64,000 nucleotides of DNA, taken from positions 10,481,261 to 10,545,260 of the forward strand of contig OZ020488.1 of the NCBI GenBank assembly GCA_963971405.1, in the 5' to 3' direction. Shown here piece by piece: positions 10,730-21,834 of the stretch; position 1 is the stretch's first letter, and each line of letters starts with the position of its first letter. The position numbers and the translations under genes were made by a program. The stretch comes from Psococerastis gibbosa (lineage: Eukaryota; Arthropoda; Insecta; Psocodea; Psocidae). Below the pieces are notes generated by a model. It had not been told where the DNA came from. It did no database searches and saw nothing but the letters and a program-made list of their open reading frames with translations.

Positions 10730-11120
10730 GGCGCGGTTTCCACCGACCTGCAAGTGCAAAATACATATACGGTGACGTGGTAGCAGATATCATTAATAAA
10801 GGCAGGGTTTCCACCGACCTCTCATTGCAGAATGCAAATGACATTGACGGAAATTTTTGTTTTACTCTATATCATAGTTCAAAGTGATCAGCGATCATAG
10901 AGTAAAATCACAAACAAACTAAAATTAAAAAATGACGTCATGGGATATGCTAAGTACAAACGTATTAATAGATTATTATAAAAAGAAAAATTTAAATTTC
11001 CGTCAATGTCATTTGCATTCTGCAATGAGAGATCGGTGGAAACCCCGCCTTTATTAATGATATCTGCTACCACGTCACCGTATATGTATTTTGCACTTGC
11101 AGGTCGGTGGAAACCGCGCC
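10730..11120. mobile_element. Palindromic MITE (family TWA), concentric form with different outer arms
   Basis: A 391-bp element begins GGCGCGGTTTCC and ends GGAAACCGCGCC, with TTA on both sides (10727-10729 and 11121-11123). Its inner pair (10801-11049) and core match the other concentric elements, but the outer arms (through CTGCAAGTGCAAAATACATA) are unrelated to those at 187, 8326, 36206 and 44208 apart from the ends and the GACGTGGTAGCAGA motif. Confidence 0.88.
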
Positions 11121-11430
11121 TTAGCGGGCTATACACGTGGGATTTACACAAGTTGGCGTCAGAACGCATTAATGCACAGCCAGTGCCTGTTTATACAATT
11201 TTAATTTAATGCAGTTTCCATTGTCACAAACAGAATACAAGTTGCCATGATAGCAACAGACAACAGCTGGTGGAAGACAAACAATTGCAACAGTGCAATG
11301 TGCTCGCTCTCTCCCTCTGTTGCAGCAAAAAAAGGCCAAGTGACTGTTTTTAGCTCAGATCTAAAATATAGAAGAATACAAAAATAAATATCCAATACTT
11401 CGCTTAATAATGGCAAGTTAACTAATACAT
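11121..11430. other. Non-coding stretch
   Basis: No gene or repeat recognised. The minus-strand frame over 11201-11455 has no recognisable motif and runs into the next MITE. Confidence 0.45.
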
Positions 11431-11808
11431 CGCTCATGCACGAGAAAAGTGACACATTTCAAAAAATTGCAAAATTGAGTTATTTATACAAAAATGTCGA
11501 GGAAAATATAGCGAATTTTATGAATGTAGTGTCACGTATCTGGTTTAATTTGTTTCCATAAGATTGCGTTTTGATCCATTGTCAAGTTTGACTACTTCGG
11601 GTTTCGCAATACTGACATAATTCGGAATGTGCTCTCCAGGCGTTGACGTGGTAATTACACTTCTCTTTCAAGTAAACTGTCACATCTCAAAAGTATTAAG
11701 TGCCTCGATAGTACTACAAGTAAAAACTAAAAAAATGGTCAGAACTAAAATTTGCATTATCTCAAAAGTCAATATTTAGAAATGTGTCACTTTTCTCGTG
11801 CATGAGCG
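11431..11808. mobile_element. MITE with 30-bp perfect terminal inverted repeats
   Basis: CGCTCATGCACGAGAAAAGT and the next ten bases (11431-11460) are perfectly inverted at 11779-11808. ACAT occurs immediately outside both ends, a possible 4-bp target duplication. The 318-bp interior has no open frame of interest. The superfamily is not assigned. Confidence 0.75.
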
Positions 11809-12129
11809 ACATTGGAATTGGAATTTTACAGTTGCCCAACTAACCCTTACCACAGAGACACAACATGAAATTTTGAGCCAACAGTCCTAACTTAACCAGG
11901 AAAATGAGTAAATTATCTTAAATAAGCTTACCAAGAATGTATATATCGATTCACGGTAATGCAAACGGATAATTATTTTATTTTATTGCACAATGTTTGT
12001 CACCAAAGAAAAATGTAAACACGGGATACTGTATATTCATTTTGTGGCACCGATTATTAGAAAAATTTGTAATGTTTATTTTTATTTTTATAAATACACG
12101 AATTATTATTATTAAATTATTATTTATGC
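11809..12129. other. Non-coding stretch
   Basis: AT-rich sequence with no recognised feature. Confidence 0.5.
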
Positions 12130-12490
12130 CAGACCCGCTCCCGCAACCGACTGCTATAAACGGGCCCTTAGGGGTACTAACATGGTAAGTGGGGTAGTAG
12201 TAGTAGTAGTCGTAGTGTTCGTCGGGTTAATAACGACTTAGGCCTCAAATTTGGGCCCATAGAGCGACCCCGACTTGACTGTCCTACGCCAGCCCATAGG
12301 ACAGTGGACCTCCTGATTATAGTGGATTCCGAACCACTTGTGAAACACAGTGAAGTCACACGATTAGTTCGGAGGTGACCAGGACAAGTCCTACCATGTT
12401 TCCCTACCGGCACTGTGCACACGACCAAGTTATCTGCAGCTTTGAACCTGCTCTGGTCCACTGGATTCAACTTTGGCGGCCGGCTTGGTA
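12130..12490 (-). repeat. Interspersed repeat (family Y)
   Basis: The reverse complement of 12290-12475 matches 45335-45530 at high identity (shared AGCAGGTTCAAAGCTGCAGA, GTAGGACTTGTCCTGGTCACC split, and GGAATCCACTATAATCAGGAGG split by one base). Both copies have a (TAG)n or (TAC)n run at one end (12197-12212), which could be a retroposon tail. The shared 60-residue open frame has no motif I recognise, so a truncated retroelement is inferred, not shown. Confidence 0.6.
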
Positions 12491-13392
12491 AGTGGGGTAA
12501 CTCGGTTATATAATAATGTTAGATTTTAATAAAATTTAGATAGTTAATTCTTTACTTGTTCATTTATTTACTTCTTTAATACGATTTCTATTTTCCCTAT
12601 CTTTTCCCACTACCTATACCTATAGCATGAGAACTCCTATATTATAGGTAGACTATTGTAGTCCCAACCTGGATAAGTGGTGCTATCTATGTGGAATCAA
12701 CCCACCTATACCCAGAGACATAGTTTCATAAACACTCACGAGATGGCATCAACATTCACTTTCTAATGCGCGGGAACAGGTCCCATAGCAACCAGCCTCA
12801 TTCAATAGGAGTCCAGTCTCCAGTTCCAGCCGACAGCCGAGAACATTATAATGAATACCAAAGAGGGGGAAATGCGGAGGGAGGTAAGAGGAACACCTAC
12901 AGATTTTGAGCGATCAATCATATCATGTTTTATAAGTTATATAACTCTATGGGCGTCGCCACAGCCTCCAAAGTGATCAATACATCGCGGTTCTCGTAGG
13001 TAATTCACCATTTCCTTCAGTTTTGTGATTATACAACTGTGTATGAGCTGCTTCTCTCATTTATATTTTGGACTTATCAGTTTTGTGCCAAATTTTAGTA
13101 CAGCACTTGCTTTACTTCATTAAACGCTTCAGCCCCCCCCCCCATTTTTTGACGTTAAACTAAACAAAATTGCGGCTTCATCTAGGGGGGGGGGGGGCGA
13201 TAGTAGTCTTGCCTGGAAAATATTTCGGACTCATCAGTTTTGTGCCAAATTTTAGTACAGCACTTGCTTTACATAATCAAACGCTGCAGCTGCGCTTACA
13301 TTAGGTAGGATTATAGGATCACAGCTTTCTACACAGTGATTCCTAAATTAATTTACTAGGCTGATAACAAAAAAATGAAATAAAAGACTTAC
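12491..13392. other. WDR47 intron, proximal part, with a duplicated segment
   Basis: This lies directly downstream of the WDR47 exon in transcription order. A ~58-bp segment (TTTTGTGCCAAATTTTAGTA... to ...AAACGCT) occurs twice, at 13081-13128 and 13237-13284. Between the copies sit a C11 run (13133-13143) and a G13 run (13185-13197). No further coding exon was recognised here. Confidence 0.6.
13387..13392 (-). other. Splice donor of WDR47 exon
   Basis: GTAAGT on the minus strand, immediately after ...GATGAATG. It matches the consensus donor and explains the in-frame TAA as intron sequence. Confidence 0.85.
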
Positions 13393-14895
13393 CATTCATC
13401 TTGATGGTCTAAGGCAGAAACTTGTCGTAACAGCTCCTCCCGCTGCCTGTCCTTGGCGTCCATCATCCTTTGCTTTTGCTTCTGAAACTCCTTCAGGAGG
13501 TCACCATCGAAATTATCAGTCCGCTGTTGCCCATTCACTGGCACATGGATAACAGGAGCTTGAGGAGGAAGAGGCAAGGGCGCGGGTGGTTTGTCAACGA
13601 GCGAGTCTCTTCTGGATGACCGCGAAGTAGACGTAGCCGGACTCTCTCTGCCCCGGTGGTCTGGGGAGGAGGTGGTTGTGCTTACCGCAGAACTTTTCTT
13701 GGAGTCTATGGGAGCAGGCTTAGGGGTGCTGGCGTCGACCCCATTAGGGAAGTCCGCGTACGAAGAACTCAGAAACACATCCTCATTGTCATTTTCAAAC
13801 AACCTATCTACACTCGTGTTCATTAGCTTATTATTCTTAAACCCAGTCAGATGGAAACTAGCAAACGAACTTCTGGACATGTCTCCAGCAGGCAACAAAC
13901 TGTGACTCAGTCCATCGAAGGCGGGGAGCAGGGAGCGGGACATCACGTCAGCGGCACTTCGAGGCCGCGTGAACGGCATCGCTGAGTGGGGGAAGGTTTT
14001 TGGTTTGATTGGTGTGACGAGCATATGCTCCGTCCAGGAGGCTTCTAAGGTGGGTCTGTCTAGTTTTTCGACGTCGACGTTTAGAGTTCGCTGCTCGAAA
14101 GGTACAGCGAACGTCTCTGACGGAACGCATTGCAGCCACGAGATAAGACTTAAGTCAGAATCTCCGAGGCCGGCACTTCCGTCCAGCAATTTGGTAAAAT
14201 TAATTTCTTGATTATGCGACTCCGGACTACCCGCTGCTTTGGACTGACAATAATTTACACAACTTTCATACAGGATTCCTTTAATTATTAGCTGTATTAG
14301 CCTGTCATTTTTTGATGATGCTAATTCAGTAATTTTTCGGTCACACGGAAGAAATTTTTCAACTATGGGTAATATTTCTCGGAAACACTGGACTCGGGCG
14401 TGACTTGGGTTCCAGTCCTGATAGGATAGATGGTCGTTGAGCTTGGGTAACGTTAATAGGAGACACAGATGTGAGTATTCTTCTTTGGATGGAACAACCT
14501 TTTCGAGCTCGCGCAGCACCTTTACAACCTCTTCGACCGCGTTATCGACGCTCGCGCCGTTCCCGGATAGTAAAACCGCTTCGGATTTAATGCATAGTAG
14601 TTCCTCGTACTTGCGGCGAAGAACGCAGTAGCGGAAGCGCCGGGCATCGAAGGCGGGAAGGGCTTCAAGCGGCTGTATGAACTCGAGGACATCGTCCCAC
14701 TGGCCGTCGAGGATTAGTTGCCGAAGGAATAGGACGTCGTCGGAGTGGGCACCGTTGATAACGCCCGTCTCCCGCTCGAGACTGAGCTGTGTGATGTGGA
14801 GGTCCCGGTTATGGAGGAATTCGAGTGCCAGACGCACCACGTCTTCCTCACGTAGCGTGAGCCGTGCGGACGGCATCACGTAACGTACCCGCAAT
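13393..14895 (-). CDS. WDR47: WDR47 (nemitin) N-terminal exon, partial gene
   Basis: WDR47 is a neuronal microtubule-associated WD40 protein. Its LisH/CTLH half binds partners such as CAMSAP-family minus-end proteins (family knowledge). From ATG at 14874-14876 the exon gives ~494 codons: LisH about residues 6-38, CTLH about 40-97 (LFLRQLILDGQWDDVLEFIQ is near-diagnostic), a conserved middle (LCLLLTLPKL..., DLSLISWLQCVPS, then FEQRTLNV), a Ser-rich linker, a proline stretch near 430-450 and the start of a basic coiled coil (455-494). TTG at 14892 also opens the frame, but the AG acceptor (14896-14897, after a pyrimidine tract) lies just upstream, so the six residues before the ATG are probably untranslated. 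The apparent stop is intronic: the exon ends at 13393 in phase 2 before GTAAGT. The WD40 exons must lie at lower coordinates, beyond or hidden in this window. No lesions seen. Confidence 0.93.
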
Positions 14896-14912
14896 CTGAA
14901 ACCAAACAGAAA
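14896..14912 (-). other. Splice acceptor of WDR47 exon
   Basis: On the minus strand, a pyrimidine-rich run ending GTTTGGTTTCAG precedes the exon, a good 3' splice site. It implies an upstream, probably 5'-UTR, exon at higher coordinates. Confidence 0.75.
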
Positions 14913-15004
14913 AAATCTGAGAAAAGGAGTAAAAGTTAGCCAAGAAAATAATCGGGCAAATCCTCGGATAAGTCAGGCTAATGCCTGTCAATCTGTTACA
15001 ATGT

Positions 15005-15260
15005 GTATGGATGGATGGACGTTAACCCAAGCTATGGAGAACAGAATCAGTGCATTTGAAATATGGATGTATAGACGAATGCTGTGCATATCACGGAGAG
15101 ATCTTGCCCCTATTGCTGAGGCCCTGAGGCGAATGAATACAGAAGCCGCGTTGCTGCTGACGATGAAACGGGAATGAACTAACATACCTCGGCCTTGTGA
15201 CGAGGAACGAAAAATATCGCCTTCTGCATCCAAAGGAAGATGAAGAACATCTAACACAGC
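15005..15260 (+). pseudogene. LINE reverse-transcriptase C-terminal remnant
   Basis: The plus strand encodes WTLTQAMENRISAFEIWMYR followed by RMLCISRRD, APIAEALRRM and EAALLLTMKRE, the distinctive C-terminal segment of endonuclease/reverse-transcriptase LINEs. A later frame reads DEERKISPSASKGR. Single-base frame changes near 15180 and the lack of an upstream polymerase show a dead 5'-truncated copy. It lies in the presumed 5' intron of WDR47. Confidence 0.75.
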
Positions 15261-15899
15261 TTCTAAGCACCAAGACAAGGTTCAGTTAAGTTAAAGATAT
15301 TAAAAGCTTCTAAGTACCAAGATAAGATAAAAATTATTCTTAAAGATTCGAGAAACACTGCAATAACAATTTAAATCGCGGGTAAATCAATCTAGGCGCG
15401 TGGGCAACATTTTATGCATATCAAGTAAAGTCTGAAAAAAATTAATTGCTAACCAAGTAACGGTACAACCGTTCTTATTTGGACCTTAGTTTGTCAGTCA
15501 CCTCAAGCCAGTAATTAATGGTAGCGCATCAAATTTAATTGCTTCTCAAACAGGTTCTACAAACCAGATGGCAACTGATTGCCGCGAAAATATATATATA
15601 TAAACAGCAGTGTGATGCCTATACAATACGAGCATCATAAATATAAATTTTTAAGATCCCTCCATCTCCACACATTCGCCGTTACGTTTAGCTTTAGTGG
15701 TACAATAACTCAATGTACCTGTATTGGAAGGTGCGGCGGCAAGTTTATTATTGGTATAATTGTACTTGCACTCGGGAAAATAAAAATAAAAACATTTAGA
15801 GAGATGAACTACAACGTTTATTACTTTATTATTTCCATCCAAAGTCTTAACAAATTACACTTATAACATGCTGGAAAAGGCCTAATATACATTAAGTAA
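15261..15899. other. Non-coding stretch
   Basis: AT-rich intronic or intergenic sequence with a short (TA)n run near 15592. No gene or repeat recognised. Confidence 0.5.
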
Positions 15900-16068
15900 G
15901 GCGGGTATTCCACATACGTCAACCGTCAATGAAAAATTGAAAAATGACGTTTTAGCAGACATTAAAGACTAAAGACACACTAAAAATTCTGCTACCACGT
16001 CAATTTACGTCATTGTTACGTCATTTTTCAATTTTTCATTGACGATTGACGTATGTGGAATGCCCGCC
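15900..16068. mobile_element. Palindromic MITE (family TWA), short hairpin form
   Basis: A 169-bp hairpin begins GGCGGGTATTCC and ends GGAATGCCCGCC, flanked by TAA (15897-15899 and 16069-16071). The arms continue ACATACGTCAA..., different from the large elements, while the TAGCAGACATTAAAGAC motif near the centre is shared. Confidence 0.87.
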
Positions 16069-16285
16069 TAAGTAATCCGTAAGTAATCTGGGTAAACGTT
16101 ATTGTCTAGTCATCGTTTGTCGGTATTAATTAATTGAAATGGGTTTTTAAATGTCTTCGAGATACGTTCAGTTGATGAACTATAAACCTGTAAGGTGTTG
16201 TACATGGCCAGGCTTGGTAATGGTAAATCAATATAAATAATAATAAATAAACAATATGTATAATGTGAATCACAGTTGTCAAAAT

Positions 16286-16470
16286 ATCGGCTTCGGCGGC
16301 AAGGTGGTAGCGTGCTTGTACTTGTGCGAGTCGCTAGACACCTTGCTTTCGGAGACGTGTCGGAAATTCACAAAAATACCGATTAGGTTACTTAGTGAGG
16401 CGACTGAAGAGGTCAATCGCATACATTCATTAAATTGCTTGCCTGCAATTAATTTTTTTTCTCGATAAAT
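16286..16470 (+). mobile_element. SINE-1 copy
   Basis: Matches the 1445 copy through GGTGGTAGCGTGCTTGTACT, TCGGAGACGTGTCGG and GAGGTCAATCGCATACATTC, ending in an A/T-rich tail. Confidence 0.75.
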
Positions 16471-16806
16471 AAGAAATTGCCTGAACTATAATTATTTGCC
16501 GTGAATATTTACCTGCAATGGCAATTTAAAGTGTTCCCGAGACATTGGTTTTCCAATGATGCCATAGCGACGCTATAAGGTTAACTCAGACCAGAATTCT
16601 AAGTAATTAAAAGTGTTGACGGGACAATCTTACACTGTCAAGATTTACCCCTATGCCGAGAATGTGACAACTTTGTTAGCCCTGGATTTTAGTTGGATGT
16701 ACAGAAGTAACCCTTATTGGGAAATAAAAGTATTATAGCACTATAGCAGATAATTTATCGTGCCACTATCGTGGATATGTTAATTCTTCAATTTCTTCTC
16801 TGGTAA
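16471..16806. other. Non-coding stretch
   Basis: Nothing recognised. Confidence 0.5.
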
Positions 16807-16941
16807 GGCGGGGTTTCCACATACGTCAATGGTAAATATGGTTTTGACGTGGTAGCAGACATTTTTAGTATGTTTTTAATGTCTGCTAAAACGTCAATAC
16901 CACATTTACCATTGACCATTGACGTATGTGGAAACCCCGCC
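16807..16941. mobile_element. Palindromic MITE (family TWA), short hairpin form
   Basis: A 135-bp hairpin begins GGCGGGGTTTCC and ends GGAAACCCCGCC, with GTAA on both sides (16803-16806 and 16942-16945). The arms share ACATACGTCAATGG with the 15900 element only at their ends, and the inner arm (TAAATATGG.../...CCACATTTA) is its own. Central motif: GACGTGGTAGCAGACATTTTT. Confidence 0.85.
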
Positions 16942-17796
16942 GTAAGTATAAGCCACCAGCCTAATAACGACATTATCCTATTTCGGATACCATACTAATT
17001 ACTAATATACTGTAACACTCGGAGCACTCCCTAATATAATTCCACGATGTACTTGGTAAACATTACAAACTCTCTCTCACACACACCCCATTGAAAACGG
17101 GTAAAGGCAAACTGTTTTCAACGGTCCCTGGACAACCTCATTGCCTAGTGCGCTCCAGACAGCAGTTTGCCACCGCACGCTAACTGACACATCTCAACAC
17201 AACACAACACAAAATAAACCAACACATCAAAGACATGGGCATATAAGCTTGCCAAGGCCAAAGTCAAATACAGCACTTTTGTTTCCAAGAAATAAAATTG
17301 CCTTTATGCGAATTTTGGGCCTACTGTAGTCAAGGCAGACGAACGATCTGCTCGTAGTAACTGGAATGCAAAAGAGTGGTAGATCACAAGGACTGGTAAA
17401 AGCCCTGAAAACCATTCGCTTATCGGCAAGAGTTAAAGACTAAAAATCAGATTCAAAATCCCACCACATCAGTTAGAAATGGAGCACAGACGGAAAAGCT
17501 GAAATGTTAGAATGGGAACAAAACCCGATACAAATGTCGGAAGATCACTGAATGCAAAGCATAATCAGACGCCATTGTGAGCAGTCGGATTCGAAATAGG
17601 AGTCGGAGGGGAGGCTTACAAGGGTGGAAATGGATCAGTACAATTGATATTGGATCTGGTCCAAAAAAACTTTATGCTTCAAGCACTACTGATGGGACTC
17701 TACTGTCTGGCAGGAAGTAATATTAACATGAGCCAAGTTGCACTGTTGCTACTGAAATAAATGATGCTATGTATTGTATCCATAGTTTTCAAAACG
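16942..17796. other. Non-coding stretch
   Basis: A short CT/CA-rich segment near 17070-17090 and an ACACAAC-rich segment near 17195-17215 are simple sequence. No gene or dispersed repeat recognised. Confidence 0.5.
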
Positions 17797-17888
17797 CTCA
17801 TTGTTAAAATTAACTTTGTATAGTTTTACGAATAAAATTAATTAATTAATTATTCGTAAAACTATACAAAGTTAATTTTAACAATGAG
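17797..17888. repeat. Perfect 39-bp-arm hairpin
   Basis: CTCATTGTTAAAATTAACTT and the next 19 bases (17797-17835) are perfectly inverted at 17850-17888 around a 14-base AATTAATTAATTAA-like loop. No flanking duplication and no partner copy were seen in the window. Confidence 0.92.
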
Positions 17889-18174
17889 TGACAGCAAGTT
17901 TTACAAAGTTACTAAGGAGACTATTATGTTCTCAAAACGTTTAAGTTTGGCTACTCTACCAGCTAACCAAAATGGGGAAGATGAAATGGTATAGTCTTCG
18001 TAAAATTCTACAAAGCATAAAATAAAGGGTTTCTATTGGCTAGAGTTTGATGAAAGCCGTTCACCATTTATGTTGACTTAACTGGCCACACCTGATAGCC
18101 TCAAACGGGTTCAAAGATCTGAAATTAAATTATTCCAACCACACTCATATTGCAATCAAATGTTTCGGCTGAAT

Positions 18175-18775
18175 ATATGGAGAAAAGTAACAAATTAGAC
18201 TCCGCTAATTATAGAGGAATCATGCTTCTAAATACTGCCTACAAGATGTTTACGAAACTGCCCCTAAAAAGAATATCTGTGTGGATTTAGACCAGTCATT
18301 GGAGCTGCATGCCAAATCTTCATAGTACGACAGACCCTGGAGAAATGCTGCGAATATAACACTGACTTTGTGTTGATTTCGGGCAAGCTTTCGATTCCGT
18401 CATATCAAATAGTCTCAAAAGGAAATTCAAATATATGAAATTGATATTCCAACCACACTTTTACATTTCATGAAAATCTAGGTTTAAGCTGAATCCAGAA
18501 GCTTGTTCAGATTACTCCTATAATAACCTCATATTTTAGACCAGCGATTGGAACTGCATGCCAAATCCTCATAGTGCGACAATCCATGGAAAAATGCTAC
18601 GAATGTAGTTCTACCCATGCTTTGTGTTGATTTCAGGCAAGCTTTCGATTCCATCATACCAAATAGCCTAAAAAGGAAGTTGACAGATATGAAATTGATA
18701 TTCCAACCACACTTTTAGATTTCATGAAAATCTAGGTTTAAGCTGAATCCAGAAGCTTCTGCAGATTACTCCTAT
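18175..18775 (+). pseudogene. LINE reverse-transcriptase core fragment with internal tandem duplication
   Basis: The first part translates to KLDSANYRGIMLLNTAYKMF, matching the conserved 'xxNYRGIxLLNxxYKxF' segment of LINE reverse transcriptases. The following DNA reads like the next segment (a 'QIFxxRQxLEKC' helix and an 'LISGKLSIPS'-type palm strand in place of the catalytic FxDFxxAFD). That second block occurs twice in tandem, at about 18285-18534 and 18537-18775, ~85% alike, each with stops and indels. The element is dead. Confidence 0.7.
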
Positions 18776-20104
18776 AACCTCACATTCCAGTTGTATTCTG
18801 GTTGCCCTAAGAACCTTCAAACCGATGGAGACGTAAGGTGGGAAGTGACCTGCGAAAGATGTCAGTGGCAGTTTGGATTGGAAGACGAACGAACCGGGAT
18901 TTCTGGAGTGAGGCCGTGCCGAGCAAGAGGCTAAAGATCCCCTCGAGCTATAGTGTCGACGAAGAAGCTTCAATTCTTTGATAACCCCACATAACAACAT
19001 GGGACATTCCAAGATGACTGTTCTCCCCATTTGGCCCCACGGTTATTCCAGCCCTTGCCTATTCTACAATGGTTTATAAACAGCGCTTTAATACCTATAC
19101 TCTAGATGAATCATATGATAAGTACAAAAATTGGCAAGCGTGCTTAATGCCATTAAAAACCAATGCAGTCACATACCTTAGCTCTGGGCAACACAGGTCA
19201 GGGGAAACTATTACATCTATTATATCCACGCACAAGGAATTAAAGAAGTAGACCCTCAGACAGATTCAGTGATGGAGACACACTTGCTAAATTATCGGGT
19301 GGGTATGACATGTATGAATGACTGAATGAATGCATTAATTGCGCTTGCTACATTACCGCTTTTACATACATGCAAAATGACGTGTATGTAAAACAGACGG
19401 TACTGGACCATCCAAGTTGAGTGTATCTTCTTTAAGGAAAAAGGACGAGGCACAATAGGCCAGGTGGCATAAGTGCATACATAAAAATGTACCACCAAAA
19501 CTAGAAAAAAGGTAGGTACATTTTAATGACTTCTTATGGAGGAAAACTATTATTTATTAAGAAGCCTCTAATAACCGAATTCGACTGTGCCACAAAAAAT
19601 ACAACCTATTACTGATTGTTTACTGCATGAAAGATATCGTGGTCGGAACTACTTAAAGAATAACCCCCTAGAAAGTTTTTCTCACGTATAAAACAAAATG
19701 TAAGTGTAAGAGAAAAATGGGGGCAATTTATTTTCAATGTGAGTAATGTCGGTTGGGGTAAACATAGCATGGCATTAAAATTCATAAGTCATCACTAGCG
19801 AGTGTTTACACTCAGGGTGTGCCATCAAGATAAAAACATATCTCCACATAAAAATTTCAACTTCAAAACGTCCCTAAGTAAACAGCTGTTGGAGTTGTGA
19901 AACACTTCTCAGCTGAAATGAAGCTTTAAATGGCACGTTCATAAACAGGTCAAACGTCAGTTCTCTTGAAGAGGGAAGGGGAAACATGTCAGCAAGTTTT
20001 ATTGCTATAGCCTACTATACATGTCATCAGACAATACCCTGCACCGATGAAGTTTTTGCCTTCCTATTCATACGTTAGTATAAGAAAAGCTAAGAATGTC
20101 AGAC
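18776..20104. other. Non-coding stretch
   Basis: No gene recognised. The minus-strand 102-residue frame at 18722-19030 overlaps the LINE remnant and has no motif. 19280-19500 contains TGAATGAATGAATG-like simple sequence. Confidence 0.45.
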
Positions 20105-20325
20105 GACTGCATGCCGAACAATGTACAAAGCAAGCATGACAGTAAGACGACTGGCGAGACGTCATCGAAAGCGCTCGAAGGATGAATTAGAAACTGACCT
20201 TCGCGAGTTGGGAGTCCGTAGATGGTGGAGCTTCGTACAAAACCGAGATGACTGGAGGAGTGTTGTAGCTGGGTATGGGTGTTATGACAGCGTATTTTCT
20301 GCTAGAACTGCAGCAGTATAATATG
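20105..20325 (+). pseudogene. LINE ORF2 C-terminal remnant
   Basis: Reads RKRSKDELETDLRELGVRRW with NRDDWRSVVA after it, the classic non-LTR ORF2 tail ('xxRPRKRWxDxLxxDLRxLGVRxW...DRxxWRxVV'). It also provides the unoccupied target for the MITE insertion at 44208: here GATGAATTAGAAACTGACC is continuous, whereas there the TTA is duplicated around the MITE. Confidence 0.75.
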
Positions 20326-21834
20326 TTTAACACTAACACCGTTTTGCTACCATTTTTTAAAGCATGGGACTAACCTAATCTTGCATTTTTTTACGCCTTC
20401 CGAGTTTCTAATCACGGAAGTAATTAACAAGTAACAAGTCCGCCTTATTTGATATGAGAGAAGGTATAAACTCAAGGAAAAAAAAAGGTGCAAGGATAGA
20501 GGTGTTAAATGGGATTTCGAGAGTGTTAAAGTCTTTAACATAGAGAAAATGGATTATGGAGTTAGTTAATTAGATATCCAACACTGCCAATTAGTAGGGT
20601 AAGAGCCCGATTATAAGACACTAATGAAATTATTAGCTACACTTTCAACTGTTCGAAACTTAGTTAACAGAGAAAATTGAAGGAATTAAGTGTCGAAAAT
20701 TTAATTATTACACGCATGACAGGTTAAACATAAATAAGTCTGCTCTCCAACAATAATATAATAATTTAATAATGAAAATAAGAGTTTGTATTAGGTTACT
20801 GGATGAGGGAAAGCTGTCCGGAAATACTAAACCCAATATGTAGACCACCACGCCCATCAACATGTATTTCTTAGAACATCCTTTAACTGTCGGCATGATG
20901 TAATACGAGGGATCCGACGTATCCCTGAATTTTTTTTCACACCCGTAAGCTACTTGCAGCAATAAAATATGCTGGATAAGGTAGCTTATACAGTAGGTTA
21001 ACTACATTGGAGTAAATACGGGCAACCCTAAAAAAATAGAGATAGCTGGAAACTTCTAAGCCAGAAATTGTACGTACAGCAATTAACGAATGTAAATTTG
21101 GTCAAGCTACTGCAGTAGAAAACGTAATTATTCCCTGTCCAAGGAGCAAAACAAAAGAAACTATTCTTGAAGCAACATTTCGACACAACAAAGAACTACT
21201 GTATTTTCCTTTCTGAGACAGAGCTCCCTCCGACAATCAATCAAGACCAAAGAGAAATGCTCAAATTTGAAGGGAAGATAATTCACCCCATGGCTGTATC
21301 TCAAGGGAAATGAGGTAAGAAGGCATGTCACGCACTTCTGGAATGAACCCCGAGGCTCCAGCCTCCACCGGCAGTAAACTTTACGTAAAGATGTTTTGAC
21401 CAAACAGTATACAATAATAGCCGCAGAATAGCTTAATTTGGCACAGCTGTGAAGTGATGACCTCATTGTTTTTAGGATATGGCGGGTTTCCATAAGTCAT
21501 AGCAATGAAAACAATTACAGATATAATGCCCTAAGGTTGCATCATCGATTTCGGGTTTATACAATTAAACAAATTTGCCCTAATGAAAAGAACCGCTATG
21601 AGTTAGCCTGTACACGCTTTTCTACTTATCACTTAAGTTAGGTAATGCCATACAAGTACCTTCCTAGTTTTAAATTTCGGACGCCTTGAGTTTCACTATA
21701 CCAAAGCATTGGCATGGGCCGATTGCACAGTCAAGCATGGGCAGACCCATATAATAAGATGCAACACAGTAATACATTATTAGCAGGGTGTGCTACATTT
21801 TTTTTGGTTTTGCCACATTAAGCGACAGATATGC
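20326..21834. other. Non-coding stretch
   Basis: No gene, RNA or repeat recognised. Open frames of up to 110 residues lack motifs and show no codon-like base bias. Confidence 0.45.

Noticed and set aside
13389..13394. In-frame TAA as the natural stop of the WDR47 frame
   Set aside because: The TAA lies in a consensus donor (GTAAGT), and the family requires a WD40 half downstream.
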